Below, one piece after another: positions 37,915-48,459 of a stretch of 64,000 bases of DNA; the stretch's first letter is position 1; the number at the start of each line of letters is the position of its first letter. The notes beneath the pieces were generated by a model. That model was not told where the DNA came from. It made no database searches and saw only the letters and a list, made by a program, of their open reading frames with translations. The stretch spans positions 124,001 to 188,000 of the forward strand of contig NZMG01000039.1 in assembly GCA_002694465.1 (NCBI GenBank), written 5' to 3'. This DNA comes from Flavobacteriaceae bacterium (GTDB taxonomy: Bacteria > Bacteroidota > Bacteroidia > Flavobacteriales > Flavobacteriaceae). The position numbers and the translations under genes are program-made.

Positions 37915-39537
37915 TTATTTAAGAATTCGGTTGTATTTATTAGCATCATTTAAAACAGAAACAGCCTCCAAAATTTCAGGATTATGCTGAATTTGATAAT
38001 CGTATAAGCCCTTTGCGTAGAAATATCTTTTTAAAATTTCATCGTTTAGCAATGATTTTATCTCTACTTTTTTAGCGACCAGGTCCTTTTCTTTTGCAGC
38101 TTCAATGGATGCCATTAGCACATTATAACTAGATTGAATACCGTCCTTAAGCTCATCGTCTTCAGCACGACGAAGAGCTTCTGCAAATTTCTTTTCGGTT
38201 TCCGTTTCGTAGCTAAAGTTTTTCTTTTTTAGGAATTGAAGAAAATTCTGAAAATCTGTTTCAGAAAATTCAAAACCTTTCCAATCGGTAAGTTGATGAG
38301 TGTAATAGTATTCGGTAGCGTAATCAAAAATGGCATTATCCTTCAATAAGGCCGTTGTAATGGGGCTAAACTTTGAAGATTCCAATTCTATATCTGGCAA
38401 AATTCCACCACCATCGTAAACCGTTCTGCCGCCTTTTGTTTTGAAGGCATTATAATTTTTAGGGTCTAATCGAATAGGATCTCCATTTTCATCACGATTC
38501 CAATAATCCAAAGCCTGAATGCATCTACCGCTTGGTGTGTAGTATCGAGAAATGGTTACTTTTAGCTGAGTGCCATACGTTAACTTTTTAGGACGCTGAA
38601 CCAATCCTTTTCCAAAACTACGTGCGCCAATAATAACGGCTCTATCCAAATCTTGTAATCCACCCGATACAATTTCACTTGCCGAAGCACTACGACCATT
38701 AACCAATACCACCAAAGGAATTTCTGTATCTACGGGATCTTTAGTCGTTTTATAAGTTTTGTTGTATTTTTCAATTACAGATTTAGTGGTCGTAATTACC
38801 TCCCCTTTTGGTACAAATAAGTTAACAATGCTAATGGCTTCGTTTAGCAAGCCTCCAGGATTACCACGTAAATCGAGAATGATTTTAGTAGCACCTTGAG
38901 ACTTTAAATCCTCCAGCGCTGCCTTTGTTTCTATCGTTGTTTTTTGATTAAATGCACGAAGCACAATATATCCAATATCATTATTAATTAGATTATAATA
39001 TGGTACGGCTTTTACATCTACTTTTTCTCGTTTTAAGGTGGTTGTTTGTGTTTTTCCTTGCCTTTTAAAAGTAAGTTCCACTTCGGATCCTGCAACCCCT
39101 TTTAGCAGTTCACCTGCGTCATCTTCAAAATCGGATAAAGTGATATTCCCAATTTTAACGATTTCATCACCTGCTTTTAAACCTGCTTTGTCTGCGGGAT
39201 ATCCTTCAAAAGGTTCAGTAATAATAATCTTTTCCTTTTGTGTTTGCACCGTAGCGCCTATTCCTGTGTAGGTTCCAGAATTTTTTATGCGCGCATCCTC
39301 CACTTCTTGTTCGTTCCAATATACGGTGTAGGGATCGAGGTCTGCCAGCATTCCATTTATAGCTTTGTCCATTAACATGGCAGGCGTAGTTTCATCCACA
39401 TAGTTCATATTCAGCTCTTTATAAAGCGTGGTGAATATCTCTATTTGCTTCGCAATTTCAAAAAAATCGTTTTTAAAACTGGCTGTAGTTATAAGGATTC
39501 CTAATGCGAGAATAGGAATGACAATTTTCTTTTTCAT
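37915..39537 (-). CDS. S41 family C-terminal processing peptidase
   Basis: PDZ domain, ILDLRGNPGGLLNEAISIVNLF, VNGRSASASEIVSGGLQDLDRAVIIGARSFGKGLVQ. Confidence 0.96.
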   Translation of the reverse strand: MKKKIVIPILALGILITTASFKNDFFEIAKQIEIFTTLYKELNMNYVDETTPAMLMDKAINGMLADLDPYTVYWNEQEVEDARIKNSGTYTGIGATVQTQKEKIIITEPFEGYPADKAGLKAGDEIVKIGNITLSDFEDDAGELLKGVAGSEVELTFKRQGKTQTTTLKREKVDVKAVPYYNLINNDIGYIVLRAFNQKTTIETKAALEDLKSQGATKIILDLRGNPGGLLNEAISIVNLFVPKGEVITTTKSVIEKYNKTYKTTKDPVDTEIPLVVLVNGRSASASEIVSGGLQDLDRAVIIGARSFGKGLVQRPKKLTYGTQLKVTISRYYTPSGRCIQALDYWNRDENGDPIRLDPKNYNAFKTKGGRTVYDGGGILPDIELESSKFSPITTALLKDNAIFDYATEYYYTHQLTDWKGFEFSETDFQNFLQFLKKKNFSYETETEKKFAEALRRAEDDELKDGIQSSYNVLMASIEAAKEKDLVAKKVEIKSLLNDEILKRYFYAKGLYDYQIQHNPEILEAVSVLNDANKYNRILK

Positions 39538-39543
39538 GAGTTT

Positions 39544-40395
39544 CTAGCTTTTATTTTCTGAAGCCTTTTTCTTGTTTCGCTTCAAATATCTTCGAAGCAC
39601 CAAGATAACAATTAATGCTATGACGAACAAAGGCCATAAATACAACAATCCAAGGAAGAATACTGAAATCCCATCCCATCCTCCTTTGAGGGCATTCACG
39701 ATTTTTTGTCCGTAGGAAAGCGTCACCCCTGTTTCGGCGGTTTGTTTGTAAAATTCAATATTTACCGTACTTAAAGAAACCTTATTTTGAAGGTAATTTA
39801 AACGTCCTTGCTTGGCTTCAATTTCTTCGCGAATATTAGATAACTCACGTTCAATTTCCAGCATTTCTTTTACGTTTTTGGCTTGTTTCAGTAATTCTAA
39901 ATACCGTGTTTCCAATTCTCGCTTTGCTTTTAAGCGGGCTTCGAGATCCACAAATTCTTCCGAAACATCTTGACGGGAAATATCTTTTTGGTCGAAATAC
40001 GGTACCCCTTGGGAAATGGCATCGATGTAGGGCTGAAAATTCTCCGTTGGAATGCGCACTACCATATTTCGGTTTAACTGATTGTAGTTTTTACCCGCAT
40101 TATCACTTTGGATAAACCCTTTGTATTGTTGGGTTAAAGCGAGAATGTTTTTATGGGTTTCTTCGGGATTGGAAGCTTCAAAACGAAGATTTGCAGTTTT
40201 AATAATTTTTTGTTCTTGTGGTTCTACTATTTCAGTAGAGCCATCCTCGGCAACTTTTAATTCTGATACAGGTGCTATGTCATATTCATAATCTGATGCA
40301 ATAGCTTCTTCAGATTTTGATAGACTATAATCACTATTGCCACCTCCGCCACATGCCAAGGCAAGACCTAAAAGAAAAAGACTGAAAATTTTCAT
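39544..40395 (-). CDS. DUF4349 domain lipoprotein
   Basis: IIKTANLRFEASNPEETHKNILALTQQYKGFIQSDN..., coiled coil, C-terminal TM. Confidence 0.85.
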   Translation of the reverse strand: MKIFSLFLLGLALACGGGGNSDYSLSKSEEAIASDYEYDIAPVSELKVAEDGSTEIVEPQEQKIIKTANLRFEASNPEETHKNILALTQQYKGFIQSDNAGKNYNQLNRNMVVRIPTENFQPYIDAISQGVPYFDQKDISRQDVSEEFVDLEARLKAKRELETRYLELLKQAKNVKEMLEIERELSNIREEIEAKQGRLNYLQNKVSLSTVNIEFYKQTAETGVTLSYGQKIVNALKGGWDGISVFFLGLLYLWPLFVIALIVILVLRRYLKRNKKKASENKS

Positions 40396-40748
40396 AATGT
40401 TAGTTGTTTAAGTAATAACTGAATTGAGTTGTCTAATTGATTGTATGTTGGTCTATCTTTACCAATGTACATGACTAATATCGCAAATTTCTTGCCGTTA
40501 TTGTTGGTTAACAAGGATTTATGAATTCGGTAAGCTTCGCGCATTTGTCTTTTAATGCGATTTCTGGAAACAGCAAGTTTAAAACTTCGTTTGGGCACTG
40601 AGAAAGCAGCCTGAGTTTTTTCTAGGGCTTCTACTTCTAAATACACTAATTTGACGGGAAATTTTTTCGCCGATTTGCCTTCGGCAAATAGTTGATCAAT
40701 TAACTTGCGGCTTTTTAATTTTTCTTCTTTTGGAAACTTAAAACTCAT
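40392..40748 (-). CDS. rnpA: Ribonuclease P protein component
   Basis: FPKEEKLKSRKLIDQLFAEGKS, AFSVPKRSFKLAVSRNRIKRQMREAYR. Confidence 0.96.
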   Translation of the reverse strand: MSFKFPKEEKLKSRKLIDQLFAEGKSAKKFPVKLVYLEVEALEKTQAAFSVPKRSFKLAVSRNRIKRQMREAYRIHKSLLTNNNGKKFAILVMYIGKDRPTYNQLDNSIQLLLKQLTL

Positions 40749-40790
40749 GAAGTAAATTTAGTGAAGTTTACAAGTTAATCTAAATAAGTT

Positions 40791-41092
40791 TTGAAAGTAT
40801 TTGAGACGCCACATTATAAGCTTTATGTTCAATTACAGGACTTAGTTTTGTTCGAAAATGAACTTTTAAAAATGACATTCCATTTGAAAAAGAAGAAAAT
40901 CCGATTGGTAACACAATAAGGTTTTACTTCCCAGATGCTTATTCTGAAGCAATTGATAGTATTGAGAAAGAACTTGGTATAATGCTTACTATAGAATCGA
41001 TTCCTTTTGATTATGCTGAAAAAACTAAAAAGGTTTATTTGTTGTATGGATTAATATTCATAGCCGTAATAATAATTTTAGCTATTATATAA
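40791..41092 (+). pseudogene. Frameshifted small gene with C-terminal TM
   Basis: Two-frame translation KVFETPHYKLYVQLQDLVLFENELLK / NDIPFEKEENPIGNTIRFYFPDAYSEAIDSIEKELGI...KKVYLLYGLIFIAVIIILAII*; frames join at the A-run 40868-40872. Confidence 0.6.
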
Positions 41093-41111
41093 TTTAGCAA
41101 AAAGGCCTTTT

Positions 41112-41762
41112 TTAATTTTTTGTTTCTAAAAACCTCATCAATTCTGAAGCTATTCTATACCTTTGATTATAGGAGGTTTGATATGCTCTTAAATAATACT
41201 CTGCAGCCATGCCATAATTTCCAGATTTCTCAAGAGAAACAGCTTTTAAATACAAGACAATTGAATTAGTTGAATCTTCAATAAGCAGATGATTAAAATC
41301 CTTTAAAGCCAATTCGTAATTACCCTCTTTTAAGTATAAAACACCTCTCTCTTGAATGAAGTATGAGTTAAACTCATATTCATCAATGTATTTATTAAGT
41401 TTTTCAATACTATCCGTTTTAGCAGATTCTAATGACAGCCTAATTGTTCCATCGTGAGCTAATTTTACAGTTTGAAAGTATTGCCCACAGTTTTTGAAAT
41501 AATATAGTTGGTTTTTTAAAAAAAGATGGTTAAAAATATCACCTTCAATTAGTTCACTGCCATTTTTTGTTTCTTCCAGCTCATATTCATCTAATTCATC
41601 GGGATAATTTTTTGCTAAAGATTCATAACATTTAAAACTCTTCATTTCTGAAAAAAACTGCTCCTTCAAGCAAATGCAAACTTCTTTACGCAAAATATCC
41701 TCTACAGATTGTGTAAAAGCCGTAGAGGATATTAAAAATATAACAACGAATTTTAAATTCAT
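41112..41762 (-). CDS. Secreted TPR-containing hypothetical protein
   Basis: Signal peptide; LYLKEGNYELALKDFNHLLIEDSTNSIVLYLKAVSLEKSGNYGMAAEYYLRAY. Confidence 0.75.
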   Translation of the reverse strand: MNLKFVVIFLISSTAFTQSVEDILRKEVCICLKEQFFSEMKSFKCYESLAKNYPDELDEYELEETKNGSELIEGDIFNHLFLKNQLYYFKNCGQYFQTVKLAHDGTIRLSLESAKTDSIEKLNKYIDEYEFNSYFIQERGVLYLKEGNYELALKDFNHLLIEDSTNSIVLYLKAVSLEKSGNYGMAAEYYLRAYQTSYNQRYRIASELMRFLETKN

Positions 41763-41776
41763 TAAAAGCGTGTTAG

Positions 41777-43567
41777 TTATTCTTCCCCGTATAAGTTGTT
41801 TTCCATATCAATATCCGCCATCAATAAAGAAGCATCAATCATCATGTTTTTCACCTTCTTTCCGTTGGTAATTTCAAAGGAATAGGTAGGATACGCCCAT
41901 GCCCAATCTTTTAAAACAGTTCTTTTAAAAGTAGGATATGGGTTGTCTTTTTCACCACGCATCATTTGCAACGGGATGTAAAAGGATTCTTGTGAACCAT
42001 CTTCGTAGGTTACATATAAGTCAATAGGCATTGGCATTAAACCTATTCGTTCTAGAGTTACTTTCGTTTTTCCGGCTTCTTCTGTAACGTCTTTAATGGC
42101 ATAATCAATGGTATTAGTCGTTTGGGCAAAATCCTGTAAGTACCAATCTAACTCAAACCCAGATACTTTTTCAGCTACACGAATAAAATCGTTAGGCGTA
42201 GGATGTTTAAATGCCCATTCTTTATAATACCTTTTAATGGTTTTTTCAAGGTTTTTTTGACCAATTACATATCCTAATTGTGCCATAAAAACAGCTCCTT
42301 TACTATACGCAGAAATTCCATAACTACGGTTAGACGCATAACGATCAGCATGGGTTGTTAAAGGCTGTTCTTGCCCGCTAGTAGCTAAATAACGATACCC
42401 ACGATACGAGCCTGCCACAGGATTAGGATTGTTTTCTTGTAACACTTCATTTTCAGCTAAAGCCGAAATATAGGACGTAAAGCCTTCGTCCATCCATTCG
42501 TGTAAACTCTCGTTTGTGGCTAGCAAAAACTGAAACCAAGAATGTGCCAACTCGTGAGCCGTTACACCCACCAAGCTTTCAAACTTTCGATGTCCTGTGA
42601 TAAGGGTGCACATGGCATATTCCATACCGCCGTCACCCCCTTGAATGACAGAATATTGTTTGTAAGGATATGGCCCAATGTGTTCATTAAAGTAAGCCAT
42701 TAGCTCAGCTGTTTTTGGCTGAAGGTTTTTCCAGTTTTCAAGAATATCGGGGTTATTTTTATAATAAAAGTTTAGAATAACTCCGTTAGGTCCAGGATAG
42801 GTATCGTGGATATAGTCCGGATCCGCCGCCCACGTAAAATCATGCACGTTGGGCGCCACAAAGTGCCAAGTTTTCTTTTTCTTTTTTACTGAAGGCTCTC
42901 CTTGAAGATAGCCTGTTCCTCCTACAACATATTTCTCGTCGATGGTAAGTGTTACCTCAAAATCACCCCAAACTCCATGGAATTCACGTCCAATGTAAGG
43001 ATCTGCATGCCACCCTTGAAAATCATATTCGGCTAATTTAGGGTACCATTGTGTCATGGATAGCGCCACTCCTTCTTCATTATTTCTTCCGCTTCTTCTA
43101 ATTTGGAGCGGAACTTGTGCATCCCATTCCATATAAAAAGTGGTGTTTTGCCCTGGCAAAATAGGCTGGTTTAAAGCCACTTCAAGGATGGTTCCCACAA
43201 CCTCGTAAGAAAGCGTCACACCATCTTGTGTTAGCTTTATAGGCTTTATAAATCCAATTTCTGAAGGCGATAATTTTGAAATTCTATCGGCTACACGTGG
43301 GTCTGCATCCGAAATTGTCATCGAACGCACATCCATTTCACTTCCGGGTTGAAAGGCATTAAAATGCAAATGATAAAAAACTTTGGACAAAGTATCGGGA
43401 GAATTGTTGGTGTACACCAAATCCTGAGTTCCTTTATATTGCCAATTGGTAACGTCCATATCAATGGACATTTTATAATTCACTTTTTGTTGCCAGTAAG
43501 AGGTATTGTTTTGAGCAGTTACCGAAACAACTAGTAGTAACGCCCAAAAAGCATTAAAAAACTTCAT
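41777..43567 (-). CDS. M1 family metallopeptidase (secreted aminopeptidase-like)
   Basis: GVTAHELAHSWFQFLLATNESLHEWMDEGFTSY (HExxH...E); GGMEYAM exopeptidase motif. Confidence 0.94.
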   Translation of the reverse strand: MKFFNAFWALLLVVSVTAQNNTSYWQQKVNYKMSIDMDVTNWQYKGTQDLVYTNNSPDTLSKVFYHLHFNAFQPGSEMDVRSMTISDADPRVADRISKLSPSEIGFIKPIKLTQDGVTLSYEVVGTILEVALNQPILPGQNTTFYMEWDAQVPLQIRRSGRNNEEGVALSMTQWYPKLAEYDFQGWHADPYIGREFHGVWGDFEVTLTIDEKYVVGGTGYLQGEPSVKKKKKTWHFVAPNVHDFTWAADPDYIHDTYPGPNGVILNFYYKNNPDILENWKNLQPKTAELMAYFNEHIGPYPYKQYSVIQGGDGGMEYAMCTLITGHRKFESLVGVTAHELAHSWFQFLLATNESLHEWMDEGFTSYISALAENEVLQENNPNPVAGSYRGYRYLATSGQEQPLTTHADRYASNRSYGISAYSKGAVFMAQLGYVIGQKNLEKTIKRYYKEWAFKHPTPNDFIRVAEKVSGFELDWYLQDFAQTTNTIDYAIKDVTEEAGKTKVTLERIGLMPMPIDLYVTYEDGSQESFYIPLQMMRGEKDNPYPTFKRTVLKDWAWAYPTYSFEITNGKKVKNMMIDASLLMADIDMENNLYGEE

Positions 43568-45243
43568 TATCGCGACATTTTATCTGCCATAATTAAGGCA
43601 TTATACAAATTCACCATTTTTCCTGACGCCGAAATATTTCCAAATTTATCTTGGTTAGATTGGTCACCTCCTAAAATTACAGTTGCAGTTGAGCTCAAAC
43701 CACTATCCATTAAAATTTGCTTTACTTGTTTAGCAGAAAGTGAAGGATAGTACGAACGAATCATAGCGGCAACACCTGCCACAGCTGGAGCAGCCATTGA
43801 GGTTCCTTGTAAATATTCATACGTGTTTAACGGTGTGGTAGACCAAATTTTAACACCTGGAGCAAATACATCTACGGTGGTTTTTCCGTAGTTGGAAAAG
43901 TTCGCTACAAGTTCACTTCCGTATTTGTAGTTAAGTGCTCCAATAGTGATGAAAGTATCGCCTATTTCTGAAGTTTCTCCCACTTTTGAATCGTTAGGAT
44001 ATACTTGAACTTTGTCTAAATCCACCCCATCATTACCTGCCGCATTTACGATTAATACATCCTTATCAGAAGCGTATTTAATTGCGTCCCAAACCCATTG
44101 AGGGTGCGGAGAGTAGTATTTTCCGAAACTAGTGTTTATTACTTTTGCACCATTATCTACTGCGTAACGAATGGCCAATGCGATGTCTTTATCATATTCG
44201 TCCCCATCTGGTACAGCACGAACAACCATAATTTCAACATTGTTTGCAACACCGTCCATTCCAATACCATTTCCTCTTTTTGCGGCAATAATTCCAGCTA
44301 CGTGTGTCCCGTGGCGTGCATCCTCTTTTTTAGGATCTGGACCATCCACATCATTGTTTCCATAATATTTTGATGAAAAGTCATCAGGGTCGTCACCAAG
44401 TTTTTCACTTCTGAAGTCTTTATCCATATTAAAATGACTTTTTAAACGGCCATCGAAATACTCGATTCCATCATTAAGCTGTTTTAATACTTCAGGAACC
44501 GAATCTCCAAAACTCAACATTTGAGTCAACATTCCAATTTGTTGTTGCTCCGTTTCCGTTGGACTTGCAATACCATTTAAATCGGTAACAGTATAATCTT
44601 CTTTTCCTAATTTTTTTGAAATAGCAGCGTGAGCAGGAGCTACTTGACCAAGAATTTGCTCATAGCGAGCTTTGTTTGCTTGCGTTTCTCCAAATTCCTT
44701 TTCATATTCAGCCTTAGCCCTTTTGTAAATTTCAAAGTCGCCACGATCTGCGGCACTTATGGAAGCTTCAGATTTACCTTTAAATTTTGGTTCTAATTTT
44801 TTTATATAGCGAACATATTCCATGTTTTCTTCCACGATATTTCCAAGAAAATTCCATCCGTGGATATCATCTACATATCCGTTTTTATCGTCATCAATTC
44901 CATTGCCAGCAATTTCATCATCATTAACCCAAATAACATCTTTTAGGTCTTCGTGTTCAACATCAATTCCACTGTCAATGACAGCCACAAGCACTTTACT
45001 ATTTTTTCTTCCTTTAAGAATTTCAGTATAGGCTTTGTCAACACTCATTCCAGGAATGGTATCGCTTAACAAGTCTGCAGCACCCCAAGTTTTGGTTTCA
45101 GCTTCGGTAAGTGGAGCCGCTTTTAAAGGCAAGTTATCAATGTTTGCAATTGGGGTTGAAACTATAGGCGCAACGCTACCTCCACAAGAAGAAAGTATTG
45201 CAGCGGAAGCTACAGTAAGTAAAGAAATTTTAAAAATGTTCAT
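43567..45243 (-). CDS. S8 family (subtilisin-like) lipoprotein peptidase
   Basis: VLVAVIDSGIDVEHEDL, HGTHVAGIIAA, LQGTSMAAPAVAGVAAMI; lipobox LSSC. Confidence 0.95.
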   Translation of the reverse strand: MNIFKISLLTVASAAILSSCGGSVAPIVSTPIANIDNLPLKAAPLTEAETKTWGAADLLSDTIPGMSVDKAYTEILKGRKNSKVLVAVIDSGIDVEHEDLKDVIWVNDDEIAGNGIDDDKNGYVDDIHGWNFLGNIVEENMEYVRYIKKLEPKFKGKSEASISAADRGDFEIYKRAKAEYEKEFGETQANKARYEQILGQVAPAHAAISKKLGKEDYTVTDLNGIASPTETEQQQIGMLTQMLSFGDSVPEVLKQLNDGIEYFDGRLKSHFNMDKDFRSEKLGDDPDDFSSKYYGNNDVDGPDPKKEDARHGTHVAGIIAAKRGNGIGMDGVANNVEIMVVRAVPDGDEYDKDIALAIRYAVDNGAKVINTSFGKYYSPHPQWVWDAIKYASDKDVLIVNAAGNDGVDLDKVQVYPNDSKVGETSEIGDTFITIGALNYKYGSELVANFSNYGKTTVDVFAPGVKIWSTTPLNTYEYLQGTSMAAPAVAGVAAMIRSYYPSLSAKQVKQILMDSGLSSTATVILGGDQSNQDKFGNISASGKMVNLYNALIMADKMSR

Positions 45244-45254
45244 CTGTTTATAAA

Positions 45255-46115
45255 TTAATTAAATAGTTCGTTAAAAGTAAAAACCTGATCAAGGCGAACC
45301 CCTTTTTCAGTATGTTTTACGGTAATTATTTGATTGTGAGCATCGTGCTCTAAAAATAGGTAGTACTTATTATCTGCTGCCGCATTTAGAAATTTTTCCT
45401 TTTCAGGCATAGTTAACAAAGGCCTAGTGTCATATCCCATTACAAAGGGAAGAGGTAGATGCCCTGCAGTGGGTAACAAGTCTGCCATAAAAACGATGGT
45501 TTTGCCTTTATATTGGATATGAGGAATCATTTGCTTTTCGGTATGTCCATCGGCAAAAAAGATTCCGAAATCCAGTTCATTTGCTTCAGAAAAATCTTGA
45601 ACAGGGTCTTTTACGAAATGCAGTTGCCCACTTTCTTCCATGGGAAGAATGTTTTCTTTTAAAAAGGATGCTTGTTCTCTTCGGTTGGGTTCTGTGGCCC
45701 ATTTCCAATGCCACTGGTTGCTCCAAAATCTTGCATTTTTAAAAGCAGGCACATATCCAGTTCGGTTTTTATTCCATTGGATGCTTCCACCACAATGGTC
45801 AAAATGAAGATGTGTTAAAAAAACATCGGTTACATCATCTTTATGAAAGCCAGCTTTTTTTAAAGAATCATCCAAATTGTAGTCTCCCCAAGGATAATAA
45901 TAACCAAAAAACTTATCGCTTTGTTTGTTTCCCATGCCATTATCAATAAGGGTAAGTCGATTGCCATTTTCAATAAGGAGACACCGTGAAGCAATATCAA
46001 TCATATTATTATTATCGGCTGGATTGGTTTTAGACCAAAGAGATTTTGGAACAACGCCAAACATGGCACCGCCGTCAAGCTTAAAATTTCCAGCTTCAAT
46101 AGGAATTAATTTCAT
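45255..46115 (-). CDS. MBL-fold metallo-hydrolase
   Basis: VFLTHLHFDHCGGSIQWN, FFADGHTEKQMIPHI, LEHDAHNQ. Confidence 0.93.
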   Translation of the reverse strand: MKLIPIEAGNFKLDGGAMFGVVPKSLWSKTNPADNNNMIDIASRCLLIENGNRLTLIDNGMGNKQSDKFFGYYYPWGDYNLDDSLKKAGFHKDDVTDVFLTHLHFDHCGGSIQWNKNRTGYVPAFKNARFWSNQWHWKWATEPNRREQASFLKENILPMEESGQLHFVKDPVQDFSEANELDFGIFFADGHTEKQMIPHIQYKGKTIVFMADLLPTAGHLPLPFVMGYDTRPLLTMPEKEKFLNAAADNKYYLFLEHDAHNQIITVKHTEKGVRLDQVFTFNELFN

Positions 46116-46322
46116 AGGAAGCGCAAATTAGCAAAACTGACACATTTTAAATATGAGAGTAGCCACTAATTTTGAAGAATTTAACAAAAAGATGCATTTA
46201 ATTTTATTTTTTTTAAAAAGTTCTAATTTTTTGTGTGTAAAAAACAATATTTTGTCAATTGCAATAAATAGTTTGGGACTGTAATTAGTTTCTTCCTATT
46301 TTTAGAAAATTAAAAAATATTT

Positions 46323-48188
46323 ATGGTTGAATTAGCGGGTATCATTATTCTAGGAATTTTAGCACAATGGTTTGCTTGGAAATTTAAGATTCCTGCTATA
46401 CTGCCCTTAATTCTTATTGGGTTATTAGTTGGCCCCATTGCTACTTTAATAACTGAAAATGGTCAATCTTGGATACAACCCATTTGGGATGGGAATCGGG
46501 GATTATTTCCAGGAGATAATCTATTTTCTTTTGTCTCATTAGCTATTGGAATTATTTTATTTGAAGGAGGACTAACTTTAAAAAGAGGGGAGTTATCTAA
46601 AGTGGGTCCTGTAATAGGAAAACTAATTAGTCTTGGAGCTGCCATTACTTTTTTTGGTGCAGGAGTAGCTGCACACTACATTTTTGGACTTAACTGGCGA
46701 ATTTCCTTTTTGTTTTCGGCCTTAATTATTGTTACTGGACCAACGGTAATTTCGCCCATATTGCGAAATATTCCGTTAAAGAAAGATGTTTCAGCAGTAT
46801 TAAAGTGGGAAGGAATCTTAATAGATCCCATTGGAGCTTTAGTAGCTGTTTTAATTTTTGAATTTATCAGTATCGAAGGAGATGCAGGCTATTCTAAACA
46901 AGCATTAATAGAGTTTGGCAAGATTATTCTTATTGGATTCTCCTTCGGAATTTCGGGAGGTTATGCTCTTTATTTTGCCATAAAAAGAAAATGGATTCCT
47001 CACTATTTACTCAATGTTGTTGCACTATCTGTTGTGTTACTCATCTTTGTTGAAAGTGACATTTTTGCACACGAGTCAGGGTTATTATCTGTTGTTGTGA
47101 TGGGAATGTTTTTAGGTAATAGTGACCTTCCAAACTTAAAAGAGTTACTCTATTTTAAAGAATCTTTAAGCGTTTTATTAATTTCTATTTTATTCATTTT
47201 ATTGGCAGCGAATATTTCTATAGACGATTTGCTGTTAATATATAACTGGAACACAGCCATCCTTTTGGCAGTGGTCATATTTATTTTAAGACCGCTTTCG
47301 GTTTTTGCGAGCACTATAAATTCTTCATTAAAGTTAAATGAAAAACTATTTATTAGTTGGGTAGGTCCTCGTGGAATTGTAGCAGCTGGGATTGCTTCTC
47401 TGTTTGGTACAAAACTAGCTTTAAGAGGGTTCCCAGGAGCAGAGTATATTACACCATTGGTGTTCGCAGTTGTTTTAGTTACTGTTTTATTGAATGCAAC
47501 CACTGCAAGGTTTTTTGCTTCAGTTGTTGGGGTATTTTTAAAAACCTCAGAGGGAGTTTTAATCGTAGGCGCGTCAAAGGTATCGAGACTTATTGCAAAT
47601 TATTTACAAAATAATGGTCGTCATGTAGTTTTGGTAGACTCTAATCAGTCCAACGTGGCTCAAGCTCAGGAGTTGGGTCTGGAAGCTTTTAATGCCAATA
47701 TTTATGCAGCGGATCTTGCCTCGGATATAGAATTGAGTGATGTGGGATATTTATTAGCACTTACGGGTAGTGAAGAGGTAAATAAACAAGCCATTAATCG
47801 TTTTGGTAAAATATTTGGTGAAACAGGAATTTTTAGACTTATGTCTGCAGAAGAAAAACTTCAGGGCGTTGAAGAAAATGATTCCAAAGAGCTTTTTTCA
47901 AACACTCATGACTATACCATGCTTGAAGAAGTTGCAAGAGTGTATCCGTCCATACAGGAGGTTCCTCTACAATCGAAAGAACAGTTTTTAAAATTGCTTT
48001 CTATTATTGAAAAAGATGACAATACTGTGGCGTTATTTTTAAAGCTTTCGTCAGGGTTTTTAGAAATTATAAATACCCCTAAAGAAATGGATGTTAGTGA
48101 GGATAGCCAATTGGTGTATTTGGGAAAACCATTAGATATTGAAGAGCTCAATAGTGTAGCAAGAAATCAAAAGGCTGCAAAAAGGTAA
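46323..48188 (+). CDS. Cation:proton antiporter (CPA1-like) with C-terminal TrkA-N domain
   Basis: 12-TM N-terminus, LFEGGLTLKRGEL, ITGPTVISPILR, SWVGPRGIVAAG; EGVLIVGASKVSRLIANYLQNNGRHVVLVDSN. Confidence 0.92.
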   Translation: MVELAGIIILGILAQWFAWKFKIPAILPLILIGLLVGPIATLITENGQSWIQPIWDGNRGLFPGDNLFSFVSLAIGIILFEGGLTLKRGELSKVGPVIGKLISLGAAITFFGAGVAAHYIFGLNWRISFLFSALIIVTGPTVISPILRNIPLKKDVSAVLKWEGILIDPIGALVAVLIFEFISIEGDAGYSKQALIEFGKIILIGFSFGISGGYALYFAIKRKWIPHYLLNVVALSVVLLIFVESDIFAHESGLLSVVVMGMFLGNSDLPNLKELLYFKESLSVLLISILFILLAANISIDDLLLIYNWNTAILLAVVIFILRPLSVFASTINSSLKLNEKLFISWVGPRGIVAAGIASLFGTKLALRGFPGAEYITPLVFAVVLVTVLLNATTARFFASVVGVFLKTSEGVLIVGASKVSRLIANYLQNNGRHVVLVDSNQSNVAQAQELGLEAFNANIYAADLASDIELSDVGYLLALTGSEEVNKQAINRFGKIFGETGIFRLMSAEEKLQGVEENDSKELFSNTHDYTMLEEVARVYPSIQEVPLQSKEQFLKLLSIIEKDDNTVALFLKLSSGFLEIINTPKEMDVSEDSQLVYLGKPLDIEELNSVARNQKAAKR

Positions 48189-48227
48189 AAATAAACTTAA
48201 CAAAAAGGCGTTTCTTAAAAAAGACTT

Positions 48228-48452
48228 ATGAGGTTTCTATTTCCCCTACTCGTATTTTTTACCTTGGTTGTTTCTTGTAAGAAAGACGATTCGCGTTCTT
48301 GTACTATTTGCAATTCTCCAGAAACATTTGAATTTGAGGTTTGCCGCGAAAGCAATGGAAATGCTTCGGTTAATGGAGATGATACTGGTACCAATTACGA
48401 CGTTTATGTATCAGGTCTTGAAGAAGCTGGGGCCACGTGTGGAGGGAATTAA
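48228..48452 (+). CDS. Small Cys-containing lipoprotein
   Basis: Signal peptide with lipobox VVSC; CTICNSPETFEFEVC. Confidence 0.65.
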   Translation: MRFLFPLLVFFTLVVSCKKDDSRSCTICNSPETFEFEVCRESNGNASVNGDDTGTNYDVYVSGLEEAGATCGGN

Positions 48453-48459
48453 AAATTTA

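Noticed and set aside
44098-45253. Antisense ORFs over the S8 peptidase gene (44098-44373, 44171-44365, 44822-45031, 45035-45253)
   Set aside because: No recognisable protein features; fully inside a confident gene on the other strand
47150-47614. ORFs 47150-47503 - and 47357-47614 +
   Set aside because: Alternative-frame ORFs inside the antiporter gene
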